Shown: positions 1-8,948, counted from the first letter of the stretch. The stretch: 64,000 nucleotides of DNA from Cellulomonas palmilytica (GCF_021590045.1 NZ_CP062221.1:1922001-1986000), one strand, 5' to 3'. Made by a program: numbers and translations. The notes: generated by a model not told the origin, from the letters alone.

Positions 1-149
1 GGGCGGTCGCCCCGCCCGCGCGCGTGACGCCGGGTGAGCCGGACCCGCCGCCGGAACGACCGGGAGCGGGCGTGCTGTGGGCGCTCGGCTCGGCGGTGCT
101 GCTCCTGGGCGCGATCGTGCTGCTGCTGTCCGCGGCGTCGACGCGCTGA
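1..149 (+). CDS. C-terminal end of a membrane protein (partial)
   Basis: The frame read from base 3 stays open to a TGA at 147-149 and gives about 48 residues: a proline-rich hydrophilic stretch followed by one hydrophobic helix (from about VLWALGSAVLLLGAIVLLL) and a short SAASTR tail. This looks like the end of a protein anchored by a C-terminal transmembrane segment. The gene begins outside the window, so its function cannot be told. A strong inverted repeat follows directly after the stop, which supports a genuine gene end here. Confidence 0.55.
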   Translation, partial: AVAPPARVTPGEPDPPPERPGAGVLWALGSAVLLLGAIVLLLSAASTR

Positions 150-150
150 G

Positions 151-174
151 CCCGGGGAGCGGGTGCTCCCCGGG
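151..174. terminator. Bidirectional hairpin terminator
   Basis: A perfect 10-bp inverted repeat (CCCGGGGAGC / GCTCCCCGGG) with loop GGGT lies between two convergent genes, 1 base after the stop of the upstream plus-strand gene and 9 bases beyond the stop of poxB on the other strand. There is no T-tract, as is common in high-GC actinobacteria. Confidence 0.7.
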
Positions 175-183
175 CCCCGGGCG

Positions 184-1905
184 TCAGAAGACCTGGCGCA
201 GGTTGGCGCGCGTGAGGTCGAGCAGCTCGTCGCCGCGCCCCGACAGCAGGGTGCGCAGCGCGTAGAGCGCGAAGCCCTTGGCCTGCTCGAGCTTGACCGA
301 CGGCGGGATCGTGAGCTCCTGCCGCTCGGTGACCACGTCGACGAACGCCGGGCCGTCGTACGCGAACGCCTGCTCGAGCGCCTTGCGCAGGTCCTTGGAC
401 CGCTCGACGCGGAACGCCTTGAGCCCGGCGGCCTCGGCGATCGCCGCGAGCGACGGGTTCTCCAGGTCGGTCGCGCTGGTGACGAAGCCCGCGGCCTTCA
501 TCTCGAGCTCGACGAAGTTCAGCGACGCGTTGTTGAACACGACGATCTTCACCGGGAGCTTGTTCTGCGTGAACGTCAGCAGCTCGCCGAGCAGCATCGC
601 GACGCCGCCGTCGCCCGACATGGCCACGACCTGACGGCCGGGGTGCGACGCCGCGACCCCCACGGCCTGCGGCAGCGCGTTCGCCATGGAGCCGTGGATG
701 AACGAGCCGATGACCCGGCGCTTGCCGTTCATCGTGAGGTAGCGCGCGGCCCAGATGACCGGCGAGCCGACGTCGGGGATGAACACGGCGTCGTCGGACG
801 CGATCTCGTCGATCAGCCTCGCGACGTACTGCGGGTGCAGCGGCTGGTCTCCCTTGCGAGGGGTCGCGAGGTCGTCGAGCTTGGTGCGCGTCTTGGCGTA
901 GTGCGCGAGCGCGTCCTCGAGGTGGTCGCGGTCGTCGTGCCGGCGCAGGAGCGGCTGCAGGCCGAGCAGCGTCTCGCGGACGTCACCGACGAGGCCGAGC
1001 TCGAGGTGCGCACGGCGGCCGAGGCGCTCGCCGCGGATGTCGACCTGGATGACCTTCGCCTTGTCGGGCAGGAACGGCTGGTACGGGAAGTCCGTGCCGA
1101 GCATGAGGAGCGTGTCGCACGACTCCATGGCCTTGTAGCCGGACGCGAAGCCGAGCAGGCCGGTCATGCCGACGTCGAACGGGTTGTCGTGCTCGACGAA
1201 GTGCTTGGAGCGCAGCGTGTGCACGATCGGCGCACCGAGCGTGTCGGCGAGCGCGATGAGCTCGGCGTGCGCACCCTCGGTGCCCGCACCGGCGAGGATC
1301 GTCACGCGCTTGGCGTCGTTCAGGAGCTGCGCGGCCTGCGCGAGCTCGTCGTCGGACGGGATGACGCGCGGCTTCGACGCGCGGACCGCGGTGGCGGTCT
1401 CGTCGAGCGCGTCGGCGAGCGCGACGTCACCGGGGATGACGACGACGGCGACGCCCTTCTTCTCGACCGCGGCCTGCATCGCGGCGCGCATGACGCGCGG
1501 CATCTGCACGGGCGACGCCGCGTACTCCACGTAGACCGAGCACTCGCGGAACAGCTCCTGCGGGTGGGTCTCCTGGAAGTAGCCGGAGCCGATCTCCGAG
1601 GTGGGGATGTGCGCCGCGATCGCCAGCACGGGGACGCCCGAGCGCTGCGCGTCGAACAGGCCGTTGATGAGGTGCAGGTTGCCCGGGCCGCACGAGCCGA
1701 CGCAGACGGCGATCTCGCCGGTGAGCGCCGCCTCGGCGCCGGCTGCGAACGCCGCGGCCTCCTCGTGGCGCACGTGCACCCATTCGATCCCTGAGCCTCG
1801 CAGGGCGTCGGTGAAGCCGTTGAGCGAGTCGCCCGGGATACCGTAGACGCGCTTGACGCCTGAGGCGACGAGCGTGTCGACCATGTTCTTCGCGACGGTG
1901 GTCAT
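184..1905 (-). CDS. poxB: Pyruvate oxidase / pyruvate dehydrogenase (quinone)
   Basis: 573 residues, close to the usual 572 of PoxB. The family uses thiamine diphosphate and FAD to decarboxylate pyruvate to acetate and CO2, passing electrons to the membrane quinone pool. Seen: the N-terminal TPP-binding HEE motif (residues 48-50), the TPP/Mg motif GDGG at 431-434 ending in FNN at 457-459, and a C-terminal tail (SGRGDELLDL and onward) matching the lipid-activated membrane-binding tail of PoxB, which argues against acetolactate synthase. The ATG at 1903-1905 is chosen because GAGGAG lies just upstream and the protein begins at the family start. The start overlaps the stop of the upstream TetR gene (ATGA), so the two are probably translated together and controlled by that repressor. 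Confidence 0.93.
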   Translation of the reverse strand: MTTVAKNMVDTLVASGVKRVYGIPGDSLNGFTDALRGSGIEWVHVRHEEAAAFAAGAEAALTGEIAVCVGSCGPGNLHLINGLFDAQRSGVPVLAIAAHIPTSEIGSGYFQETHPQELFRECSVYVEYAASPVQMPRVMRAAMQAAVEKKGVAVVVIPGDVALADALDETATAVRASKPRVIPSDDELAQAAQLLNDAKRVTILAGAGTEGAHAELIALADTLGAPIVHTLRSKHFVEHDNPFDVGMTGLLGFASGYKAMESCDTLLMLGTDFPYQPFLPDKAKVIQVDIRGERLGRRAHLELGLVGDVRETLLGLQPLLRRHDDRDHLEDALAHYAKTRTKLDDLATPRKGDQPLHPQYVARLIDEIASDDAVFIPDVGSPVIWAARYLTMNGKRRVIGSFIHGSMANALPQAVGVAASHPGRQVVAMSGDGGVAMLLGELLTFTQNKLPVKIVVFNNASLNFVELEMKAAGFVTSATDLENPSLAAIAEAAGLKAFRVERSKDLRKALEQAFAYDGPAFVDVVTERQELTIPPSVKLEQAKGFALYALRTLLSGRGDELLDLTRANLRQVF

Positions 1906-2564
1906 GCGTGATCTCCTCGGTCTGGAGCCGGTGGTGCGGCGGGGTCTGCCGCGGGTCGTGGGGTGGCGACGGCGATCGCGGGCCAGACGAGGGTGCACAC
2001 GGTCTCGGCGAGGTCGTCGTCGAGCGGGGCGTGCCCCCACACCAGCCTGTGGTACGCGGGCGCGAACAGCGCGTCGACGACGAGGTCCGCGTCCGCGTCG
2101 GGACGGATCTCACCGGCGGCGACGCCGCGCTCGAGGTGGTGCAGGGCCGCCTGGCGGCGGGGCTCCATCCACTGGTCGAGCAGCGCGGTGGCGGTCCCGG
2201 CGTCGGCCATCGAGGCCGCCATGAGCTGGCGGATCAGACCTCCGGCGGGGGTGTCGCGCAGCAGTCGCACGAGCGCGTCGACCTGGGCGGTCAGCGCTTC
2301 GCGCACGGGCATCGCGTCGTCGAACTCGATGCTCGCGTGGAACCGCTCGAGGAGCCCTTCGAGCAGCACGGCGGCGGCGGACGGCCACCACTTGTAGAGC
2401 GTGGTGCGGGAGACGCCGGCCCGCGTGGCGATCGCGTCGACGGTGGGGAGCGAGGCGCTCGAGAGTGCGAGCTCCGCCGCCGCGTCCAGGACGGCCCGTC
2501 GTCGTTCGACGGACCGCGGGCGGCCGCGCCGGGACGACGGAGAATTTGTGGACACGTCGTTCAC
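1902..2564 (-). CDS. TetR/AcrR family transcriptional regulator
   Basis: 220 residues. The N-terminal helix-turn-helix (about residues 20-70, with VSRTTLYKWW as recognition helix) is typical of TetR repressors; the C-terminal part is a ligand-binding/dimerisation domain of unknown ligand. A GTG start at 2562-2564 with AGGGA a few bases upstream is used. Its TGA overlaps the ATG of poxB by 4 bases, so it sits at the head of a two-gene unit and most likely controls both itself and pyruvate oxidase. The AT-richer stretch around 2540-2572 upstream and over the start is the natural place for an operator, but I cannot define a clean palindrome there. Confidence 0.85.
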   Translation of the reverse strand: MNDVSTNSPSSRRGRPRSVERRRAVLDAAAELALSSASLPTVDAIATRAGVSRTTLYKWWPSAAAVLLEGLLERFHASIEFDDAMPVREALTAQVDALVRLLRDTPAGGLIRQLMAASMADAGTATALLDQWMEPRRQAALHHLERGVAAGEIRPDADADLVVDALFAPAYHRLVWGHAPLDDDLAETVCTLVWPAIAVATPRPAADPAAPPAPDRGDHA

Positions 2565-2606
2565 TATATCCCTGCGGTGCGCGCGATGCCGGCCGCACGC
2601 CGGCGG

Positions 2607-3614
2607 TCACCAGCGCTGGGTGACGTCCTCCGCGGAGCCCAGGACGTCACGGACCTCCAGCCGCGTGCCGTCGTCGAGCGCGACCCACCCGGACCAGTGG
2701 CCGAAGCACTGGTGGGTCGACGAGCGCACGACGCGCAGGTCGGTGTGGGAGACCCGGTCGTGGAACGGCGTGAACGTCAGGTCCGCGCACGTGCCGCGCA
2801 CCGTCCACGGGTCGGTCCAGCGGCCGTCCGCCCACGTCCAGGTCAGGTCCTCGCGCAGCTTGTGGAGACGACCGTCGACGACGACCGCGTTCTCGGTCGA
2901 CCCCGTGCCGTCGGTCCACCGCCCGCCGAGCTGCAGCCCGACGACGCGCCCGTCGACCACGCCCGCACCGAACCCCCAGCTCCACGACAGCTCGCGCGGC
3001 CAGTACCCGCGCCCGTGGTCCAGCACCGCGAACGACCCCGCCGGGACCTCGTACGTCACGCCGTCGACCTCGAGCCGCCCGGTCACGGGCCGGGCGACGT
3101 CCTTGACCGTGTACTGGAACGTCCGGTCGTCCCACGGGACGACGACGCCGAGCCGCTCGTGACCGGCCGGCAGCGCGGCGGTCACGTCGAGCCGCACGCG
3201 GGCGGTGCGGGCGCGCAGGCGGGTGCCGCGCTCGTCGTCGTCGAACCTGGCGTTCACGGCGCGCGTCGACACGGTGGCCGGTCCGCCGCCCAGCGTGCCG
3301 GGCAGGTGCGTGCCGATCGCGAACGGCACGATCGCGACCGCGTCGACCTCCTCGCCCGTCGCACGGTCCAGCACCCACACCTGCGCGAGCCCCGCGTAGT
3401 CGAGCGACGAGATCGTCACGCCGACGACGTGCGTCGGCGTCAGGACCGCCCAGTACTCCCACCGCTTGGCCCGGCCCCAGCGCCGCGCCCAGCGACCGAC
3501 GCGGTCGGTGCCGTGCAGGGGAGTGCGGGTCCAGCCCACCGCGTCCGGGTTGAGCCGCCCCGACGACAGCTGGAGCGGGACGGGGCGGGTGATCTCCTGC
3601 GCGTCGACGAGCAC
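2607..3614 (-). CDS. DUF2804 domain-containing protein
   Basis: 335 residues. The sequence fits the DUF2804 family: an N-terminal EITRPVPL...G.LNP....GW start, KRWEYW and DYAG motifs, and many conserved tryptophans giving a probable all-beta fold. No biochemical role is established for the family. No signal peptide or membrane segment is seen, so it is probably cytoplasmic. A GTG start at 3612-3614 fits the family N-terminus, but no good ribosome-binding site precedes it. It lies 51 bases downstream of the GH13 gene on the same strand and may be the third gene of that unit. Confidence 0.75.
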   Translation of the reverse strand: MLVDAQEITRPVPLQLSSGRLNPDAVGWTRTPLHGTDRVGRWARRWGRAKRWEYWAVLTPTHVVGVTISSLDYAGLAQVWVLDRATGEEVDAVAIVPFAIGTHLPGTLGGGPATVSTRAVNARFDDDERGTRLRARTARVRLDVTAALPAGHERLGVVVPWDDRTFQYTVKDVARPVTGRLEVDGVTYEVPAGSFAVLDHGRGYWPRELSWSWGFGAGVVDGRVVGLQLGGRWTDGTGSTENAVVVDGRLHKLREDLTWTWADGRWTDPWTVRGTCADLTFTPFHDRVSHTDLRVVRSSTHQCFGHWSGWVALDDGTRLEVRDVLGSAEDVTQRW

Positions 3615-3665
3615 GGCGGGATCGTCGCAGACGAGCGAGGACCCACGCCGACGGCACGCAGGGGC

Positions 3666-5369
3666 CTAGACCAACCTGCGCTCCGTCTCGTGGACGACGC
3701 GCAGCCAGCGGTAGCCGAACCCCGGCAGCTCGAGCTCGACGCGGCCGCGCTCGTCGACGACGGTCTCGGCCGTCTCCAGCAGGTCGACGAGCCGCACCGG
3801 CGCACCCTCGCCCGAGCAGTCGTGCAGCTCGAGCGGCACGACCACGGGCTCGGGCGCGAGGTTGTGCAGCGCGACCATCGACCCGTCGTCCCACGTCGAG
3901 CGGTGCGCCAGCACCGCGTCGTGCGGCTGGTCGAGGATCTCGACCTCCCGTGCCCAGCCGAGCTCGGGGCTCTCCCGGTACCGCCGCACCAGGAGCCGGA
4001 CGAACGCCAGCAGCGAGTCGGGGTCGAGCCGCTGCGCCGCGACGTTGACGTGCGCGGGACCGTACCCGTCCTCGACCACCGGTCCGGGCAGGCGCGACGG
4101 TGCCGCGCGGCTGAACCCGCCGTTGCGCTCGTCCGTCCACTGCATCGGTGTGCGCACCGCCAAGCGGCCCTCGGCGGCGAGGTTCTCGCCCATGCCGATC
4201 TCCTCGCCGTAGAACAGCACGGGCGTGCCGGGCAGCGAGAACAGCAGCGAGTAGACCATCCGGACGCGGCGCGGGTCGCCGTCGAGCATCGTCGGCAGCC
4301 GGCGTCGCAGGCCGCGGCCGTACAGCTGCATGTCCTCGTCGGGACCGAACGCCGCGAACACCTCCGCACGCTCGTCGTCGGACAGCTTGTCGAGCGTCAG
4401 CTCGTCGTGGTTGCGCACGAACGTCGCCCACTGCGCGTCGCGCGGGATCGTCGGGCGTGCGGCGAGCGTCGCTGCCAGGGGGCGGGCGTCGCGCCGCGCG
4501 AGAGACAGGTAGAGCTGCTGCATCGCGACGAAGTCGAACTGCAGCGTGAGCTCGGTCCCGTCGGCGGTGCCGTCGCCGTCGTCGTCGCCGAAGAACAGAC
4601 GCTGCTGGTCGTACGGCAGGTTCACCTCGCCCATGAGCACCGCGTCGCCCGACCGCCGCGACAGGAACGAGCGCAGGTCGCGCAGGTAGTCGTGGGGGTC
4701 CTGCAGGTCGTCGCCCGGATGCTTGGCGGTGTCCTCCAGGAAGAACGGCACCGCGTCGACGCGGAAGCCCGACAGGCCCAGCTGCATCCAGTAGCCGACG
4801 ACCTTCGCGATCTCGTCGCGCACCCGCGGGTTCGCGGTGTTGAGATCCGGCTGGTGCCGGTAGAAGCGGTGGCGGTACCACTCGCCGGTCGCCTCGTCGA
4901 GCGTCCAGATCCCCGACTCCTGGTCGGGGAACACCACCTGGTCGCTCGTGTCCGGCGGCTTCGTCGCGCTCCAGACGTAGTAGTCGCGGTACGGGGAGTC
5001 CTTGCTGCGCCGGGCGGAACGGAACCACGGGTGGCGGTCGCTCGTGTGGTTCACGACGAGGTCGGCGATGACCCGGATGCCGCGGTCGCGCGCGGTGCGG
5101 ATCATCCGCACGAGGTCGCCGACGTCGCCGAGGCGCGGGTCGACACCGAGGAAGTCGGTGATGTCGTAGCCGTCGTCGCGGTCGGCCGTCGGGTAGAACG
5201 GCATGAGCCACAGGCACGTCACGCCCAGGTCCGCGAGGTGGTCGATGCGCTGCGTCAGGCCCTGCAGGTCACCGACGCCGTCGTCGTCCCAGTCCATGAA
5301 CGTCTCGACGTCCAGGCAGTAGATCACCGCGGTCTTCCACCACAGGTCCCCGGTCTCGCGGATCCTCAC
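3666..5369 (-). CDS. GH13 alpha-amylase / trehalose synthase-like enzyme
   Basis: 567 residues, cytoplasmic (no signal peptide). The four GH13 regions are visible: D103...NH107-108 (region I), GFRVDAV with the nucleophile Asp205, acid/base Glu248 in LMGEVN, and NHD at 320-322. The N-terminus (WWKTAVIYCLDVETFMDWDD) resembles trehalose synthase/amylase proteins of actinobacteria, and the C-terminus looks like a maltogenic-amylase beta domain. It would act on alpha-glucans, maltose or trehalose; the sequence does not fix the substrate. The acidic insert GDDDGDGTADGTE (about 261-273) could bind calcium. The GTG start at 5369 overlaps the stop of the oxidoreductase gene (GTGA), so the frame extension further upstream is ignored. 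Confidence 0.85.
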   Translation of the reverse strand: MRIRETGDLWWKTAVIYCLDVETFMDWDDDGVGDLQGLTQRIDHLADLGVTCLWLMPFYPTADRDDGYDITDFLGVDPRLGDVGDLVRMIRTARDRGIRVIADLVVNHTSDRHPWFRSARRSKDSPYRDYYVWSATKPPDTSDQVVFPDQESGIWTLDEATGEWYRHRFYRHQPDLNTANPRVRDEIAKVVGYWMQLGLSGFRVDAVPFFLEDTAKHPGDDLQDPHDYLRDLRSFLSRRSGDAVLMGEVNLPYDQQRLFFGDDDGDGTADGTELTLQFDFVAMQQLYLSLARRDARPLAATLAARPTIPRDAQWATFVRNHDELTLDKLSDDERAEVFAAFGPDEDMQLYGRGLRRRLPTMLDGDPRRVRMVYSLLFSLPGTPVLFYGEEIGMGENLAAEGRLAVRTPMQWTDERNGGFSRAAPSRLPGPVVEDGYGPAHVNVAAQRLDPDSLLAFVRLLVRRYRESPELGWAREVEILDQPHDAVLAHRSTWDDGSMVALHNLAPEPVVVPLELHDCSGEGAPVRLVDLLETAETVVDERGRVELELPGFGYRWLRVVHETERRLV

Positions 5370-6397
5370 GCCGACACCTCCCGCAGCATCGGCAGCAGGT
5401 GCTCGCCGGCCATGTCGAGGAACCGGTCCAGCGTCGCGTCGCGCGGCGTCGCCGTCGCGTCCGCGCTCGGGTGCTTGTCGTCCGACGGGCGCGGGTCGGT
5501 GGCCACCTGGTGCACGTACACGGCGTCGAACCCGATCCCGACGAGCGCGGCCAGCCGCTCGGCGAGGCGAGCCGGGTCGTGCTCGACGAGCACGCTCGCG
5601 CGCACCGCGTCGTCGGACACGTGCGGCGCGAGCGAGTCGAACGCCTCCGGGGTGTCCAGGTCCCACGCGAGCGGCGGGCCGAACACCTGCACGCCCCACT
5701 GCTCGCGCGCCACCGCGAGCGCCTCCGCCGGGTCGGGCGACCAGCTCACGTGCACCTGCAGCGCCACAGTCCCGCGCCCGCCCGCGTCCCGGTACGCGCC
5801 GACGACCTCGCGCAGCCGGTCCGGCGGCTGGTTCACCGTCACCAGGCCGTCCGCCCACCGCGCGTGCGCCGCGGCCGTCGCGGGGGAGACCGCCGGACCG
5901 ATCAGCGCGGGCGGCTCGTCGGGCAGCGTCCACAGCTTCGCGCGGTCCACGCGGACCAGACCGTCGTGCGACACCTCCTCGCCCGCGAGCAGCGCCCGGA
6001 TCACCGCAACCGACTCCCGCAGCCGTGCGTCGCGCTCGTGCTTGGGCGGCCACCGGTCGCCCGTGACGTGCTCGTTGACATTCTCACCCGACCCGAGCGC
6101 GACCCAGAACCGGCCCGGGAACATCGCGGCGAGCGTCGCCGCCGCCTGCGCCACGATCACCGGGTGGTACCGCTGACCCGGCGCGTTCACCACGCCGAAC
6201 GGCAGGCTCGTCGTCGCGAGCGCGGCACCCAGCCACGACCACGCGAAACCCGAGTGCCCCTGCGTCGCGCTCCACGGAGCGACGTGGTCGGAGCACATCC
6301 CCGCGTCGAAGCCGACCTCCTGCGCGCGCTGCGCAGCGGAGAGCAGCCGTCCGGGATGGACCTGCTCGTGCGAGTGATGGAACCCGATCGTCACCAT
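5366..6397 (-). CDS. LLM-class flavin-dependent oxidoreductase (TIGR03885-like)
   Basis: 343 residues of a bacterial-luciferase-like TIM barrel. The MVTIGFHHSHEQ start, the SDHVAPW segment and the GSGENVNEHVTG segment place it in the LLM superfamily, and it resembles the subgroup described as FMN- rather than F420-dependent. Its substrate is not known. The ATG at 6395-6397 is chosen from the family N-terminus and an AGGA sequence upstream; the frame stays open further upstream. The 4-base overlap with the GH13 gene indicates translational coupling, a pairing that suggests a shared but undefined role. Confidence 0.8.
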   Translation of the reverse strand: MVTIGFHHSHEQVHPGRLLSAAQRAQEVGFDAGMCSDHVAPWSATQGHSGFAWSWLGAALATTSLPFGVVNAPGQRYHPVIVAQAAATLAAMFPGRFWVALGSGENVNEHVTGDRWPPKHERDARLRESVAVIRALLAGEEVSHDGLVRVDRAKLWTLPDEPPALIGPAVSPATAAAHARWADGLVTVNQPPDRLREVVGAYRDAGGRGTVALQVHVSWSPDPAEALAVAREQWGVQVFGPPLAWDLDTPEAFDSLAPHVSDDAVRASVLVEHDPARLAERLAALVGIGFDAVYVHQVATDPRPSDDKHPSADATATPRDATLDRFLDMAGEHLLPMLREVSA

Positions 6398-6479
6398 GGT
6401 CGTCGTTCCTACCTGCACTCGTCCGGTTTCGCGCGTCGAGAGCGTCCCGGTCGCGGCCGCACGGCCCGGGACGCACGAT

Positions 6480-6524
6480 GGACCCCACCCGGACGGACCC
6501 AACCCAGATGGACCCACCCACGGG
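6480..6524. repeat. Three imperfect 15-bp tandem repeats
   Basis: Units at 6480-6494, 6495-6509 and 6510-6524 each begin GGACCC and share a CCCAAC/CCCACC-like core. They lie in the 152-base gap between divergent genes, just before the SRPBCC gene. They could be binding sites for a regulator or simple slippage repeats. Confidence 0.5.
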
Positions 6525-6549
6525 CACCGGCGGCGACGAAGGGGGAACG

Positions 6550-6993
6550 ATGATCACGGTCGTACGACGCATGGACTGCGCACCCGCCGCGGTGCTCGAC
6601 GTCCTCGCCGACGGCTGGAGCTACGTCGCATGGGTCGTCGGGGCGTCCCGGATCCGGTCGGTCAGCCCCGACTGGCCCGCGGAGGGTGCGCGGATCGAGC
6701 ACTCCGTCGGGCTGTGGCCCGCGCTGCTCGACGACGTGACCGACGTGAAGGCGTGGGACCCCGAGAACGGCATCGACCTCGTCGCGCGCGGCTGGCCCGC
6801 CGGCGAGGCGGCCGTGTCGATCCGGGTCAAGGCACGGCCCGACGGGTGCGTCGTCCGCATCGACGAAGACGTCGTCGCCGGCCCCGGCACCCTCGTCCCG
6901 CGTCCCCTGCGCGCCGCGGTGCTGCGCGCCCGTAACACCGAGACCCTGCGGCGCCTGTCGTACCTCGCCGAGCGCCGCACCTCGTCGGACTAG
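6550..6993 (+). CDS. SRPBCC family protein
   Basis: 147 residues beginning MITVVRRMDCAPAAVLDVLADGWSY, the usual start of small START/Bet v1-like (SRPBCC) lipid- or ligand-binding proteins; AWVVGASRIRSV follows as in the polyketide-cyclase-like branch. No enzyme motif is seen and the ligand is unknown. The ATG at 6550 is preferred over an in-frame ATG at 6478 because GAAGGGGGA directly precedes it and the upstream part is a repetitive non-family sequence. Confidence 0.75.
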   Translation: MITVVRRMDCAPAAVLDVLADGWSYVAWVVGASRIRSVSPDWPAEGARIEHSVGLWPALLDDVTDVKAWDPENGIDLVARGWPAGEAAVSIRVKARPDGCVVRIDEDVVAGPGTLVPRPLRAAVLRARNTETLRRLSYLAERRTSSD

Positions 6994-7095
6994 CACGTCC
7001 GTCGCGACGAATCACGACAACTGTCGCGCATCGGTTGGGCTGCTGGGCCAGACTGGCTCGCATCCGGCGGGGTGGCACGGGCGAGGGGACGGCGC

Positions 7096-8580
7096 ATGAG
7101 CTTGCTGCGGACGAAGACGATCGAGCAGTCGCTGGCCGACGCGGACGAGCCGGAGTACCAGCTCAAGAAGTCGCTCGGCGCGCTCGACCTCGTCGTGTTC
7201 GGTGTCGGCGTCGTCATCGGCGCGGGGATCTTCACGCTCACGGGCCGCGCGGCGCACGAGACCGCCGGACCGGCGATCGTCCTGTCGTTCGTCGTCGCGG
7301 CGGTCTGCTGCGGGCTCGCCGCCATGTGCTACGCCGAGTTCGCTTCGACCGTGCCGGTGTCCGGGTCGGCGTACACGTTCAGCTACGCGAGCCTCGGCGA
7401 GCTGCTCGCGTGGATCGTCGGGTGGGACCTGCTGCTCGAGATGTTCCTCGGCGCGAGCGTGGTCGCGCAGGGGTGGAGCGCCTACCTCGGGACGTTCCTG
7501 TCGCAGGTCGGGTACGACATCCCGGAGTCGATCGCGTACGGCGGGGTGGTCGACGTGCCGGCCGTGCTGCTGATCCTCGTGCTCGGCGGGCTCATCACGA
7601 TCGGCATCAAGGAGTCCATGCGGGTCAACCTCGTGCTCGTCGGGATCAAGCTGTTCATCGTGCTGTTCGTGATCTTCGCGGGCATCCAGTTCGTCTCGAC
7701 GGCCAACTACGACCCGTTCATCCCGGAGTCGCAGGCCACCGAGTCGACGTCGGGCCTCACGCAGCCGCTGCTGCAGGCGATGCTCGGCATCGAGCCTGCG
7801 GCGTTCGGCGTGGGCGGGATCTTCGCGGGCGCGGCGCTCGTGTTCTTCGCGTACATCGGGTTCGACGTGGTCGCGACGACCGCGGAGGAGACGCGCAACC
7901 CCAAGCGGGACCTCCCGATCGGGATCATCGGCTCGCTGCTCATCTGCACGGTCCTGTACTGCGCGGTCGCGCTCGTCGTCACCGGGATGGTGCCGTACGA
8001 CGAGCTGTCGCCCGAGGCGGCGCTGGCGAACGCGTTCGAGGTGCACGGGCAGAACTGGATGGCCACGGTCATCTCGGCCGGTGCGGTCGCGGGCCTGACG
8101 ACCGTCGTGCTGACGCTCATGATCGGCGCGTCCCGCGTGATGTTCGCCATGAGCCGCGACCACCTGCTGCCGCCCGGTCTCGCGAAGGTCCACACCACGT
8201 TCCGCACGCCGTGGGTCATCACGGCCGTCGTCACGGCGGTGTGTGCGGTCGTCGCCGGGCTGACGCCCGTGGGCGTCCTCGAGGAGATGGTCAACATCGG
8301 GACGCTGTCCGCGTTCGTCCTGGTGAGCATCGGCGTGATCGTCCTGCGGCGGACGCGGCCGGACCTGCCCCGGGCGTTCCGGGTGCCGTGGGTCCCCGTG
8401 CTGCCGATCGCCTCGGCCGCGATCTGCCTCTACCTCGCGCTCAACCTGCCGGTCGAGACCTGGCTCCGGTTCGTGGTCTGGCTGGCGATCGGGTTCGTCA
8501 TCTACTTCGCGTACTCGCGCGGCCACTCGCGGGTGGGGAAGGCCGCCGCATCGGCGGACACGCCGGTTCGCCCGGGCTGA
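7096..8580 (+). CDS. APC-family amino-acid permease
   Basis: 494 residues with about 12 transmembrane helices. The first helix has GVVIGAGIFTLTGRAA, the substrate-binding motif of APC transporters, and a loop carries EETRNPKRDLP, typical of the cationic amino-acid (CAT/YfnA) branch. It should import amino acids by proton coupling across the cell membrane; the exact substrate is not shown. The ATG at 7096 is chosen from GAGGGGACGGCGC upstream and from family alignment; an upstream GTG in frame gives an unlikely Arg-rich extension. It stands alone, followed by a promoter-containing gap. Confidence 0.88.
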   Translation: MSLLRTKTIEQSLADADEPEYQLKKSLGALDLVVFGVGVVIGAGIFTLTGRAAHETAGPAIVLSFVVAAVCCGLAAMCYAEFASTVPVSGSAYTFSYASLGELLAWIVGWDLLLEMFLGASVVAQGWSAYLGTFLSQVGYDIPESIAYGGVVDVPAVLLILVLGGLITIGIKESMRVNLVLVGIKLFIVLFVIFAGIQFVSTANYDPFIPESQATESTSGLTQPLLQAMLGIEPAAFGVGGIFAGAALVFFAYIGFDVVATTAEETRNPKRDLPIGIIGSLLICTVLYCAVALVVTGMVPYDELSPEAALANAFEVHGQNWMATVISAGAVAGLTTVVLTLMIGASRVMFAMSRDHLLPPGLAKVHTTFRTPWVITAVVTAVCAVVAGLTPVGVLEEMVNIGTLSAFVLVSIGVIVLRRTRPDLPRAFRVPWVPVLPIASAAICLYLALNLPVETWLRFVVWLAIGFVIYFAYSRGHSRVGKAAASADTPVRPG

Positions 8581-8589
8581 CCTGGCCAT

Positions 8590-8618
8590 TTGATGGGATG
8601 AATCGGGCGACGTACACT
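8590..8618 (+). promoter_or_regulatory. Putative sigma-70 promoter of the symporter leader
   Basis: TTGATG at 8590-8595 and TACACT at 8613-8618 are separated by exactly 17 bases, each matching 4 of 6 consensus bases. Transcription from here would give a leader of roughly 360 bases before the symporter start, including the small ORF at 8708-8794. A short inverted repeat (GAGTTC-TCGAC-GAACTC, 8667-8683) lies in the leader. Confidence 0.5.
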
Positions 8619-8707
8619 CGTCAGGCGCTGTCAATCCCGACAGGGATGACGACGCGCAGTCCCGACGAGTTCTCGACGAACTCCCGTCCCCCGAGGAGCT
8701 GCTCCGC

Positions 8708-8794
8708 GTGAGCGCGTGGAACCTGACCGAGCGCCGTGCCGTCGACCTGTCCCTGGTCGCCAGCGCGCTCTGTCGCCGCGCCCGGAGCTGTTGA
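8708..8794 (+). CDS. Cysteine-type leader peptide (28 residues)
   Basis: A GTG at 8708, preceded by GAGGAG at 8693-8698, opens a 28-codon ORF ending TGA at 8792. The peptide contains RRAVDLSLVASALCRR and ends in a Cys codon directly before the stop. The VDL..V.SALCRR pattern resembles the short actinobacterial leader peptides that sit upstream of sulfur and cysteine genes and are thought to sense cysteinyl-tRNA by ribosome stalling. Here it lies 192 bases before a DAACS symporter. Inference: translation of the two Cys codons controls expression of the transporter. It is too short for normal ORF calling; the alternative is a chance ORF. Confidence 0.6.
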   Translation: MSAWNLTERRAVDLSLVASALCRRARSC

Positions 8795-8948
8795 GCCGTC
8801 CCGGCTCCCTCGTCCGCGCGCCGGCCTGACGTCGCGCCGCAGGACCGCGCCGACCCCGTCGGCTGACCGTCGTCCGCCGTGCCCTCGCACGGCCTCCGCA
8901 CCCTCGTCGGGCCCCCTCCCGCCCCGGGTGACGTCCCCCTGATCGCGT

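Noticed and set aside
1908..6176. Very long plus-strand open frames opposite the poxB-LLM genes (over 1400 codons)
   Set aside because: They are Arg/Gly/Pro/Val-rich shadows caused by high GC at the third codon position of the real minus-strand genes; no domain or start signal supports them. The same holds for long frames at 19713-21900, 25037-29710, 30795-33725 and 33107-36500.
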